Below are positions 1 through 8,560 of a stretch of DNA of 64,000 bases, piece by piece. The position numbers and the translations under genes are program-made. The notes beneath the pieces are model-generated. The model saw only the letters and a list, made by a program, of their open reading frames with translations, was not told the DNA's origin and made no database searches. Within the stretch, counting starts at the first letter, position 1. Each line of letters starts with the position of its first letter. Source of the stretch: Sphingomonas limnosediminicola. Lineage in GTDB: Bacteria; Pseudomonadota; Alphaproteobacteria; Sphingomonadales; Sphingomonadaceae. The DNA lies in contig NZ_BAABBM010000001.1 of assembly GCF_039537965.1 (NCBI RefSeq), positions 558,001 through 622,000 of the forward strand, in the 5' to 3' direction.

Positions 1-1
1 C

Positions 2-2056
2 GGACCGAACTTCCAGCAGCAGGTCGACGAAGCGCGCCAGGGTCAATTGACCGGCGTGTTCAACGGCAACGGCGCGACCATGGCGCGAATCCTGCAGACC
101 GCCGCGGTCAAGGATTCGCGGATGAAGATTCCGCTGATCTTCGCCGCTGACGTCATCCACGGCCATCGCACCATCTTCCCGGTTCCCCTCGCCGAAGTCG
201 CGAGCTTCGAGCCTGACTTGGCCCGCCGCACGGCCGAGGCCGCTGCGTTCGAGGCTGCCGGCGCAGGCATCGACTGGACCTTCTCGCCGATGGTCGACGT
301 CGCCCGCGACCAGCGCTGGGGCCGCGGGGTTGAAGGCGGCGGCGAGGATGTCCTCCTCGGCAGGCTCTTCGCAGCTGCGCGTGTGCAGGGCTTCCAGGGC
401 AGCGACCTAAAGTCGACCGAGCGCATGCTCGCCTGCATCAAGCATTTCGCTGCCTACGGCGCGGCAGAATCGGGACTCGACTACAACACCGTCGACATCT
501 CGGAAGAGCGCCTGCGCGAGGTATATTTGCAGCCGTACAAGGCCGGCTTCGATGCCGGCGCGCTATCCGCCATGGCCTCGTTCAACGAGATCAACGGCAT
601 TCCGTCCACCGGCAGCAAGTGGCTTCAGACGCAACTGCTACGCGGCGAATGGGGCTTCGAAGGCTTCGTCGTGTCCGACTACACCGGCGACGAAGAGATG
701 ATCGCGCACGGCTATGCCAAGGACGGCCGCGATGCCGCCCGCATCGCCTTCCTCGCCGGCGTCGACATGAGCATGCAGAGCGGGCTCTATCGCAAATATC
801 TGCCCGACCTCGTCCGCAGCGGCGCCGTGCCGCAGTCGGCGCTCGACACGTCCGTCCGGCGCGTTCTCGCGCTCAAGGCCATGCTCGGCCTGTTCGAGGA
901 TCCGTTCCGCCGCATCGACGTGAAGCGCGAAACTGCGCGCTCGCTGCTGCCCAAGACGCGCGCCCTTGCTCGCGAGTCTGGCCGCAAGTCGATCGTGCTT
1001 CTCAAGAACGAAAGCGACCTGTTGCCCCTGCCCCGTTCGGGAAAGAAGATCGCGCTGATCGGTCCCTTCGCCAGCGGACAGCACGATCTGGTCGGCCCGT
1101 GGGTGGTCTATGGCGACGACGCGAAGGCGATTGACCTCGCGACCGGCGTGCGTTCGCAAATTGCTGACAAGAATGGCCTCATTATTGAACAGGGTTCGGG
1201 TGTCGAAGAGCCACTCGGCGGCGGGATCGAGAAAGCAGTCGCCGCCGCGCGGGCTGCTGACGTCGTGGTGCTCGCCATTGGCGAATCGCAGGGCATGTCG
1301 GGCGAAGCGCAATCGCGAACCGAGATCGTCGTCCCAGCACCGCAACAGGCGCTGGCCGAGGCGGTCGCGGCGGTCGGCAAGCCTGTCGTCGTCGTGCTCA
1401 AACATGGGCGCGCACTGGCGCTCGAGGGAGCTGTGGCGAACGCGCCGGCGATCCTTGCAACCTGGTTCCTCGGTACCGAGACCGGCAATTCAATCGCCGA
1501 TGTCCTGTTCGGCGCTTACAGCCCGTCGGGCCGTTTGCCCGCGAGCTTTCCGCGCCGCTCCGGCCAGGAGCCATATTATTACGCGCACAAGTCGACCGGC
1601 CGGCCCAACCCGCCGGGTCCGCTGGAAGCCTACAAGGCGCATTTCCGCGGCATCCCGAACAGCGCGCTATATTCGTTCGGTCACGGCCTGACCTACGGCA
1701 AAATCGAATATTCGGGGCTGAAGCTCAGCAATCCGGCGCTCACCATGGCCGGGTCGATTGAGGTCAGCGCGACGGTCACTAACCGCGGGCGACGGGCGGC
1801 TGAAGAGGTCGTCCAGCTCTATGTTCACCAGCGCACTGGCAGCGTTACTCGCCCGGTCCGTGAACTGAAGGCGTTCCGCAAGATCGCGCTGGCGCCCGGT
1901 CAGTCCGAGACGGTCCGCTTCACGCTTCGATCGGTCGACCTAGCTTTCTACGCCAAAGGCAGCCGGCCGACGGTCGAGCCGGGCACCTTTGTTGCGTGGA
2001 TCGCGCCGTCAGCCGAGAGCGACGGAGTCAGCGGGACTTTCGAACTCACGGCCTAG
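2..2056 (+). CDS. bglX: Beta-glucosidase, glycoside hydrolase family 3 (5' truncated by window edge)
   Basis: The reading frame is open from base 2, so the N-terminus lies outside the window. The GH3 (alpha/beta)8 barrel ends in the nucleophile motif GFVVSDYTG, with the Asp codon at 677-679. The alpha/beta sandwich follows (KSIVLLKNE, then AIGESQGMSGE), and the C-terminus is a fibronectin-III-like domain (PVRELKAFRKIALAPGQSE). This is the BglX layout of periplasmic enzymes that release terminal beta-glucose or beta-xylose from oligosaccharides. The last 48 bases overlap the 3' end of the convergent sugar transporter. With that transporter and the GH31 enzyme it makes a small glycan-use locus. 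The exact substrate is not readable from sequence. Confidence 0.93.
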   Translation, partial: GPNFQQQVDEARQGQLTGVFNGNGATMARILQTAAVKDSRMKIPLIFAADVIHGHRTIFPVPLAEVASFEPDLARRTAEAAAFEAAGAGIDWTFSPMVDVARDQRWGRGVEGGGEDVLLGRLFAAARVQGFQGSDLKSTERMLACIKHFAAYGAAESGLDYNTVDISEERLREVYLQPYKAGFDAGALSAMASFNEINGIPSTGSKWLQTQLLRGEWGFEGFVVSDYTGDEEMIAHGYAKDGRDAARIAFLAGVDMSMQSGLYRKYLPDLVRSGAVPQSALDTSVRRVLALKAMLGLFEDPFRRIDVKRETARSLLPKTRALARESGRKSIVLLKNESDLLPLPRSGKKIALIGPFASGQHDLVGPWVVYGDDAKAIDLATGVRSQIADKNGLIIEQGSGVEEPLGGGIEKAVAAARAADVVVLAIGESQGMSGEAQSRTEIVVPAPQQALAEAVAAVGKPVVVVLKHGRALALEGAVANAPAILATWFLGTETGNSIADVLFGAYSPSGRLPASFPRRSGQEPYYYAHKSTGRPNPPGPLEAYKAHFRGIPNSALYSFGHGLTYGKIEYSGLKLSNPALTMAGSIEVSATVTNRGRRAAEEVVQLYVHQRTGSVTRPVRELKAFRKIALAPGQSETVRFTLRSVDLAFYAKGSRPTVEPGTFVAWIAPSAESDGVSGTFELTA

Positions 2057-3355
2057 CCGACGGCGATCCCGTCCCAACGGGTTGAGCGCCATCGCGACGC
2101 AGGACAAGGCAAGGAACGCCAGCGGGACGAGCGCGACCGTTTCGCGCATCCGACTGAGCATGTCGGCGCTTTGGTGCACGTTGGGGACGTAGCCCGCCGA
2201 CGCAAAGCTCCAGCCCAGGATCGCCGTCGCAATGCCGATCGCGATGCGCTGAAGCAGCGCGGCCAGTCCAAACACCGCGCCCTCGACGTGCACGCCCGTT
2301 TCCCGCTCGCCATATTCGATCGTGTTGGGGAGCATCGCCCAGAACACGAAATTGAGCCCAACGATCATCACCTGCATGCCAACCAGGAACAACTGCATCG
2401 ATCTGACTCCATCCAAGCTGACGGCCGCAAAGACAATGAGCCCGACTATCCCCAGGCCCGCAGCGATGAGCCACAAGGCTCGCAGGCCAACGTAGCGGCC
2501 GAGCAACATCCACAGCGGGATGGCAGTGCCGCTGACCAGCCCCATCGACGCCAGCGCGAGCTGGCCGGCATCGGGGTTCTCCAACAGATATTTGAAATAA
2601 TAGAGCACCGACTTGTTGAGCACGGTGATGGCGACGATCATCGCCATCATGGCCGCATTGAGCGCCACAAAGGCACGGTTGCCGGCAAGGCTTAGCAGCG
2701 CCGTCTTGAGGGTTCCCGGCGGCGGTCGCTGCGGCTCCGCGGTCTCGCGATAAGTCGCGCCTACGAGGATCAAGATTCCCGCAGCGATTACGGCAAATAG
2801 GATGGCCGCGCCGAAATAGGCCTCGGCTGCTGTCGATCCTGTCAGCCAATGGCCAACAGGGACGGTGCAGAGAGCGACCGTCACGGCCGCGGCAGTTCCG
2901 AACAACATTCGCATGCCGGCGATGAAGGCGCGGTCGCCGCTGTCGGCACTGATCCGCGCAGTCATTGCCAGGTAAGGCACGTTGACCCCGGCATAGGCGG
3001 TACGAAACAGCAAGTGCGCGACGAAGACGATGGCGATGGCCCAGGTGCCGCTGGCCGGCGGGGGCATATAGGTGAGCATGAAGGCCAGGCTAAGCGGCAC
3101 AGCGCCCACGATGAGCAGTCGTCCGTAGGGGAAGGAAACACGCCGACGATCGACGAGGATGCCGACGATGAAATTGGCGACGCCATCCCAGATCGACGCG
3201 ACCATGTAGGTCGTAGCCGCGACTCCGATCGGGAGATTCAGCGCATCCGTATAGTAGAATAGCAGGAAGAGCATGATGCTCTGCCAGAAGAGATTGAACG
3301 CGAAATCACCGAACGCGAACAGCAACAGCCGCGCCTTGGATGGGCGAGCGATCAC
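2009..3355 (-). CDS. MFS sugar:cation symporter (GPH family)
   Basis: This 448-residue, roughly 12-helix permease resembles the glycoside-pentoside-hexuronide symporters (MelB/XylP/YicJ type). The N-terminus FGDFAFNLFWQSIMLFLLFYY and the loop DRRRVSFPYGRL are typical. I place the start at GTG 3355, which overlaps the TGA of the upstream GH31 gene as GTGA; a longer frame to 3445 would only add a His/Pro-rich tail. The overlap implies translational coupling, so it probably imports the sugar released by the two glucosidases. Its 3' end runs 48 bases antisense into the GH3 gene. Confidence 0.88.
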   Translation of the reverse strand: MIARPSKARLLLFAFGDFAFNLFWQSIMLFLLFYYTDALNLPIGVAATTYMVASIWDGVANFIVGILVDRRRVSFPYGRLLIVGAVPLSLAFMLTYMPPPASGTWAIAIVFVAHLLFRTAYAGVNVPYLAMTARISADSGDRAFIAGMRMLFGTAAAVTVALCTVPVGHWLTGSTAAEAYFGAAILFAVIAAGILILVGATYRETAEPQRPPPGTLKTALLSLAGNRAFVALNAAMMAMIVAITVLNKSVLYYFKYLLENPDAGQLALASMGLVSGTAIPLWMLLGRYVGLRALWLIAAGLGIVGLIVFAAVSLDGVRSMQLFLVGMQVMIVGLNFVFWAMLPNTIEYGERETGVHVEGAVFGLAALLQRIAIGIATAILGWSFASAGYVPNVHQSADMLSRMRETVALVPLAFLALSCVAMALNPLGRDRRRLGREFESPADSVALG

Positions 3356-5688
3356 TGGAGCGTGATCGTTGCCGCGCGGGGCTGATCGGTGATCGTGCGG
3401 GTGATCGGGGTTGGGGTGTGCACGGTAACTGCAATCTGCTTCCACCAGGGTCTGAAACTGCCCCTACGCGCCGCGAAGTGCAAAGCGATCCCCCTGGTGG
3501 TCATCGTGCAGCTGATCGCCTGGCGCAGGCTTGGCCCTGAGATGCTCACCCCGTCGTCGAAGAAGAGCTCGCCGCTGCAATCTTCGCCCGGATAAATGTC
3601 GAGTTGAAGCGCGCCCTTAGGCGTCTCCGTGGTGCTCTGGATGAGCGGCTGCTTCGCGATGATCGCACCGGGGCGTACGAAAACGGGCAGTCGATCGAGC
3701 GTCGGCGTCTCTTTGATCTTCTGGGCGGTAAGCTGGGCGCCGGTCCAATAATCGTACCACCCGTTCGCCGGCAGGCAGATATCGTACGCCCTAGCTGAAT
3801 CGGGTTGCGGCGATGCGGCGACAAGGAGGTCGCGGCCGACCGTGAACGCCATCGACTGATTGCACGGTGCGGCCGCCATCTGCGGATAGTCGTAGAAGGT
3901 TGGACGCATGACCGGGTCGCCAGTTCGCGCACTCTGCTCTCCAACCGCGTAGAGATACGGGAGAAGGCGGTAGCGCTCCTCGATGAAGCGGCGGCGGATT
4001 GCGAGATGGTCGGGTCCGTCTACCCACGGTTCGGCGCGCGGCGCATCGTTGGCTGCGTGAGCGCGGAAGATGGGGGTAAAGGCGCCAATCTCGAACCAGC
4101 GGGTCGCCAGCTCGGGGCTCGCGCCGCCGATGAAGCCGGGAATGTCGGCCCCGGACCAGGGGACACCGGACAAGCCGAGAGTCAGCATCTGCTGCACCGC
4201 CAGCTTGAGATGATCCCAAGTCGAGCTGTTGTCCCCCGTCCATGTCACCGCATATTTCTGGCCGCCGGCAAAAGTGGCGCGGGTCATGACGAACGGCCTG
4301 ACGTTCGGGCGCAACCTGAGCAGCCCCTCATAGGTCGCGCGGCTGTTCTCCATGCCAAAGACATTGTGCACCTCCGCGTGGGTCGCGGTGCGTGGCGCGA
4401 AGCCGTTGCCGTCGATGCGATGGACGGTGTCGAGCGGCATGGTCTTGGTCGGGGTTTCGAAGATCGCCGGCTCGTTCATGTCGTTCCAGAAGCCGGCGAC
4501 GCCGTCGTCGGTCAGCTTCTTGTAGAGACTGCCCCACCAGGCGCGGCTCGCGGTGCGGGTGAAGTCGGGGAATACCGAAGGGCCCGGCCACACCGGCGCT
4601 ACATATGTGGTGCCGCCCGGTTTCTTCAGGAAATGATCGCCCGCCGCCCCGCTGTCGTAGGGTGCATAGCCCTGGTCCGGGGCGTAGGCGACATGGAGGT
4701 CGGTGATCGCGACCAGCTTGATGCCCTGCGCGCCGACCTCCCGCACCAGCCCCTTAATGTCCGAATAGGTCGTCCTGTTGGTCGAGAACGGCCGGTTGCG
4801 GTCCTGATAGTCGATGTCGAGCCAAATGACGTCGGCAGGGATGCGATCGCTGCGGAGGCGCGTGGCGATCTGCCTGACCTCGTCCGCGCTCATGTAGCTG
4901 TAGCGCGATTGCTGGAAGCCGAGCGACCAGAGCGGCGGCAGCGGCGCCTTGCCGGTGAGGTCGCTGTATCGCCTCACCACATCGCGTACCGCCGGCCCGG
5001 CGATGATGTAATAATCGATCGGCCCGCCTTCAGATCCGATCTCGATCGTCTTCGCGTCGCGATGACCGAAGTCGAACCAGCTACGCCAGCTGTTGTCGAG
5101 GAACAGGCCGTAGGCGCCTCCTGCCCTGCCGCTCGCGATGTAAAAGGGTATCGACTTGTAGACCGGGTCGGTATCGCGCTGGAAACCCCAGGCGTCGGTG
5201 GTCCAATCGACGAAGCTCTCCCCACGGCGGTCGAAATTGCCCGTCTTGTCGCCCAGCGCAAAGATGTGCTCGCCAGCGCTGAGCGCCTTGCGCAGCGCAA
5301 AGCCTTTGCCGTCGAAACGCAATGCGTCGGAGGCGTCAGCGATGATCGGCCGGCCCTGCAGGTCGCTGACGCTGAGCTGCATGGTTTGCGGGTTCAGCGC
5401 GACCGCCAGAGAGCGTGTTGTGAATCCGTTCGCCGTCGGGCTTACGGGCACCGACCGGCGCCGCTCTGCTTCCGCTACGGCCCAGCTCGCGTCCTCCGGC
5501 AGCGCGCCGCGGCCAACGCGTATGCGCAGGATGTTGTCTGTAATTGCGATCACGCGGATCTGAGTCGAGCCGTCGCGAAGCTCGGCTCCGCCGGCGACCG
5601 GGGATATCGTGCCTTGCGCCGTCGCAACGGCGTGCAGTGACGAGGAGATCAACGCAGCGGCGAGCGCACGGCGGAGGCGAGGAGTCAT
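3352..5688 (-). CDS. Alpha-glucosidase / alpha-xylosidase, glycoside hydrolase family 31
   Basis: The protein has 778 residues and begins with a signal peptide (about residues 1-25, ending near ATAQG), so it should act in the periplasm or outside. The GH31 N-terminal beta domain is followed by the barrel. The nucleophile motif WNDMNEPAIF carries Asp403, and the region RAHAANDAPRAEPW holds the acid/base side. A C-terminal beta domain (YWTGAQLTAQKIKETPTL, PGEDCSGELFFDDG) completes it. Family members release alpha-glucose or alpha-xylose from non-reducing ends. It is co-transcribed with the MFS symporter through a GTGA overlap and lies next to a GH3 enzyme, which suggests joint breakdown of a mixed-linkage oligosaccharide. 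Confidence 0.93.
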   Translation of the reverse strand: MTPRLRRALAAALISSSLHAVATAQGTISPVAGGAELRDGSTQIRVIAITDNILRIRVGRGALPEDASWAVAEAERRRSVPVSPTANGFTTRSLAVALNPQTMQLSVSDLQGRPIIADASDALRFDGKGFALRKALSAGEHIFALGDKTGNFDRRGESFVDWTTDAWGFQRDTDPVYKSIPFYIASGRAGGAYGLFLDNSWRSWFDFGHRDAKTIEIGSEGGPIDYYIIAGPAVRDVVRRYSDLTGKAPLPPLWSLGFQQSRYSYMSADEVRQIATRLRSDRIPADVIWLDIDYQDRNRPFSTNRTTYSDIKGLVREVGAQGIKLVAITDLHVAYAPDQGYAPYDSGAAGDHFLKKPGGTTYVAPVWPGPSVFPDFTRTASRAWWGSLYKKLTDDGVAGFWNDMNEPAIFETPTKTMPLDTVHRIDGNGFAPRTATHAEVHNVFGMENSRATYEGLLRLRPNVRPFVMTRATFAGGQKYAVTWTGDNSSTWDHLKLAVQQMLTLGLSGVPWSGADIPGFIGGASPELATRWFEIGAFTPIFRAHAANDAPRAEPWVDGPDHLAIRRRFIEERYRLLPYLYAVGEQSARTGDPVMRPTFYDYPQMAAAPCNQSMAFTVGRDLLVAASPQPDSARAYDICLPANGWYDYWTGAQLTAQKIKETPTLDRLPVFVRPGAIIAKQPLIQSTTETPKGALQLDIYPGEDCSGELFFDDGVSISGPSLRQAISCTMTTRGIALHFAARRGSFRPWWKQIAVTVHTPTPITRTITDQPRAATITLQ

Positions 5689-5735
5689 CCGGCGACGTTA
5701 GCCGACCGGTGCGCCTCCGCAATACTTCGTGATGC

Positions 5736-8027
5736 CTAGAATTTCAGCGAGAAACGGATCGCCGATCCGACGTCCGGCCGGGCGCTCGCGACGTGTCCCG
5801 GATCCTTGCGAACATAAAGGTTGGCGCTGAGCCAACCCGCATCGCCGATGACGCTGCTCGAATAGCTGAGCTCGCCGTCGACCTCGCGGCCGCTCGGGCG
5901 CATCGAGAAATGCTGCCAGCTGTCGGTCGCGGTAAGCGCGTCATAATCGAAGCTGATCGGCAGCAGTAAGTTGAACCCGCCGCTGTCGACCCGTAGCGGC
6001 TGTGAGAATCGGAGACCGATGCGGTCGTTCACATTCAGGATCCCGAGCTTGCTGACGTCCATGGCGTAAGCGGCCGTCTGAAACTTGCCCCCGGCAAAAC
6101 TTGTGCTGCCACGACGGGCGGACAGGCCGGCGCTAACCCCGCTGCCGAACCGACGGCGGAAATCGACGTCGAGGAAAATGCTGGAAGCGCCACCGCCGCC
6201 AAGCACCTGGTTCATGCGGCCGCCGAGGACGGTATCGGTTTCCTGGAGGCGGCTAAGGCCAGCGAACAGCCAGGTGCGGCCGAAGTCTCGATCGATGCCG
6301 ACGCTGGCCCAACGATAGGGAGAACCAAGGGCGTTGGCCTTGATGGTGTTGCGGACCTCGCCGGTTTCGCCCGCGGCGAACAGGCCAAAGCGCCCGGCCT
6401 GACGCCGAAGCGCCATGCTGCCCTTGGTGTTGCCCCAGGAGCCAGTCGTCGACGTCCCGTCTTTGGCGATCAGGAATGCGGAAGATTCGGCACCGGACAG
6501 CCGCTGACGCAGGGAGGTCGCGCTCTCACTGATGCCGAACGCGGCAAGGGTCTTGCTGTTGAGATGGGCTACAGCCGATCCGGCAACCAGCCGCGCTTTG
6601 CGCGCGTCCTCGGGACCGATGCCGAGCCGATCGACCGAAAAGCCAAGTCCGGCGCCCGGCCGTGCCGCGACCGTCATCGCGATACTGATCGGTCCGGCGT
6701 CGAGGCTCGTGTTCTGAAGGTTGCCGTCGAGGGCGCAGGACAGCGGATAGTCCTGCGCGGCCTGACGCATAGTGGCCGCGAGGTTCATCACATAGGCACG
6801 CGAGAACCCGTCGAGGATGACGGCGCCGAGCGAGCCGGTCGATGCCGCGTCGCCGGCAGCGGCCGGAAGCTGGGAGATGGTGCTGCTGTCGACGACCATC
6901 GTTGTCTTTGCCAACATCGTCGTGCCCTTCGGCGCGAACGCCTTGGCGAGGTTCAGCCGTCCGTTTCCGTATACTGCATCGACCCCCGCCACGCCGAGGT
7001 CGTCCGCGCTGGAAAACAGGAGCTGGACGATCTGCTGGCCCGTAAGGTTCGGAAACGCCTGTGCGAGCAGGGCGACCGCCCCTGAAATCGATGGCGCGGC
7101 GACATCCGCACCGAACCACAGATAGTCCTCGCCCGTCGCGTCCGGGGCGAGCACGTCAAGACCGCGCGCCGTCAGGAATGACGAAGCGCTGGTACCCGCC
7201 TTGTTGGAAAAGTCGGAGATGCTGTCGAGGTTGATCCCGCCCTTGCCATCGTCGACGCCGACCGAGCCGGCGATGATGACCTTGCCCGCGAAATTCTGCG
7301 CCACAGTGCGGGCGAAAATGTCGGGACTGGTTCCGATGTCGTAGCCGGCGGCCATGACGATCACGATCCCGGCGTCCACCGCTCGTTGCACCGCAGCGAG
7401 CGTGTCCGTAGTCGGCGCTTCGCCTGCCAGTGACAGGTTGATGACCTTGGCGCCTGCAGTGCGCGCGGCGTCGATACCCTTCGCAATCGCGGCCTGGTCG
7501 AAGGAGCAGCCGTCGGTCGTGGTGCAGGAACGCGGCGTGTCGGCGCGGACCGCGACGATCGTCGAATCGAAGGCGACGCCGTGCATGTCGACGTCATTCT
7601 TCGCAGCGGCGGCGATCGCGCTGACCATGGTGCCATGGCCGTCGTCGTCACCCATGCCGCGGGTGCCGGAGATGTCGACGCTCCCCGCATCGAGCTTACC
7701 GCTGAATTCGCTGAGCGAGGCGTTCAGGCCCGTGTCGATAATGCCGATCTTGACGCCCTTGCCGGTCGCACCGGCGTTGTAGGCAGACATCGCGCTTGCC
7801 GCGACGGCTGCGGTAGAGGCCCGGTATTCCGCCGTGTCGAACGAGGTCGACGGAGTGGGAGTCGGGGTCGGTGACGGGGTCGGAGTCGGTGTTGGTGTCG
7901 GGGACGGCGTTGGAGTCGACGTTGGCGGAGCAGGCGTAGAACTTACGCCACCACCAGCACCGCCACATGCGCTCAACGCAAATGCGAGACCGAAAACGCT
8001 GCTCGAAACCAGATAACGCTTACTCAT
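5736..8027 (-). CDS. Subtilase-like (S8) surface lipoprotein, probable autotransporter, active site degenerate
   Basis: The protein has 763 residues from ATG 8027; GTG 8030 is an alternative. A lipoprotein signal ends at the lipobox LSAC, then a Thr/Pro repeat linker (about residues 30-62) leads into a subtilisin fold. The triad Asp98 (IGIIDTG) and His131 (DDGHGT) are present. The usual GTSxAAP serine motif reads GADVAAP, giving Asp308 in place of Ser, and the oxyanion Asn in AAGN is Tyr229 (AAGYD). The C-terminal 300 residues are rich in beta-strand patterns and end in Phe, like an outer-membrane barrel. SphB1 of Bordetella is a known lipoprotein subtilisin autotransporter with this outline. 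I infer a non-proteolytic surface protein. Confidence 0.85.
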   Translation of the reverse strand: MSKRYLVSSSVFGLAFALSACGGAGGGVSSTPAPPTSTPTPSPTPTPTPTPSPTPTPTPSTSFDTAEYRASTAAVAASAMSAYNAGATGKGVKIGIIDTGLNASLSEFSGKLDAGSVDISGTRGMGDDDGHGTMVSAIAAAAKNDVDMHGVAFDSTIVAVRADTPRSCTTTDGCSFDQAAIAKGIDAARTAGAKVINLSLAGEAPTTDTLAAVQRAVDAGIVIVMAAGYDIGTSPDIFARTVAQNFAGKVIIAGSVGVDDGKGGINLDSISDFSNKAGTSASSFLTARGLDVLAPDATGEDYLWFGADVAAPSISGAVALLAQAFPNLTGQQIVQLLFSSADDLGVAGVDAVYGNGRLNLAKAFAPKGTTMLAKTTMVVDSSTISQLPAAAGDAASTGSLGAVILDGFSRAYVMNLAATMRQAAQDYPLSCALDGNLQNTSLDAGPISIAMTVAARPGAGLGFSVDRLGIGPEDARKARLVAGSAVAHLNSKTLAAFGISESATSLRQRLSGAESSAFLIAKDGTSTTGSWGNTKGSMALRRQAGRFGLFAAGETGEVRNTIKANALGSPYRWASVGIDRDFGRTWLFAGLSRLQETDTVLGGRMNQVLGGGGASSIFLDVDFRRRFGSGVSAGLSARRGSTSFAGGKFQTAAYAMDVSKLGILNVNDRIGLRFSQPLRVDSGGFNLLLPISFDYDALTATDSWQHFSMRPSGREVDGELSYSSSVIGDAGWLSANLYVRKDPGHVASARPDVGSAIRFSLKF

Positions 8028-8096
8028 CACACGCCCTGCAAACTGAAATTGAAAGCAGGCGATCAGTCGCAGAACATGGTTTCGATCTTCTTAACC

Positions 8097-8516
8097 CTAA
8101 ACGGGCGATTCAGTCCGCCGTGGAGGAAAAGCCTCACGCGTGACGTTTGCCTCTAGCGCCGCCCGAACCAGATCCTTGAAGGCTGCCTCGTCGATCTTGT
8201 CGCCTTCTCGAAAATCGATCGCCCGGCGAGTGTTGCCGTCAAGGCTGGAGTTGAAGAGCTTCTTCGGATCGTCGACCGAGGCGCCCTTCGCGAATGTAAT
8301 CTTGACCTTATCCTTATAGGTTTCGCCCGTGCAGATGATACCGCGGTGCGACCAGACCGGCACGCCGGATGGGTTCGTCGGTTTGCGCCACTTTACCTCT
8401 TCGACGACCTCCGGATCGGCGTCCCTGATCAGTTGCCGAAGGCGCCCGAGCATCTCGCCGCGCCAGCCGCCAAGTTCGGCGATCTTGGCATCGATCAGAT
8501 CTGAATCCGAAGCCAT
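8097..8516 (-). CDS. DUF1801 domain protein
   Basis: This is a 139-residue soluble protein of the DUF1801/YdhG-like fold. Typical stretches are EVVEEVKWRKPTNPSGVPVW and GETYKDKVKITFAKGA. The family has a TBP-like/frataxin-like fold and its biochemical role is not settled. The gene stands alone between the S8 lipoprotein and kup, all on the same strand. Nothing in the sequence gives a partner or a regulator. Confidence 0.8.
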   Translation of the reverse strand: MASDSDLIDAKIAELGGWRGEMLGRLRQLIRDADPEVVEEVKWRKPTNPSGVPVWSHRGIICTGETYKDKVKITFAKGASVDDPKKLFNSSLDGNTRRAIDFREGDKIDEAAFKDLVRAALEANVTREAFPPRRTESPV

Positions 8517-8560
8517 CTTCCATTCCCCATTTGCTTGCTTCGGGGCATGCGAAAGGAGCG

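Noticed and set aside
3805..5640. 611-residue plus-strand frame
   Set aside because: It is antisense to the GH31 gene, whose motifs are clear. Long antisense frames are common at this GC content.
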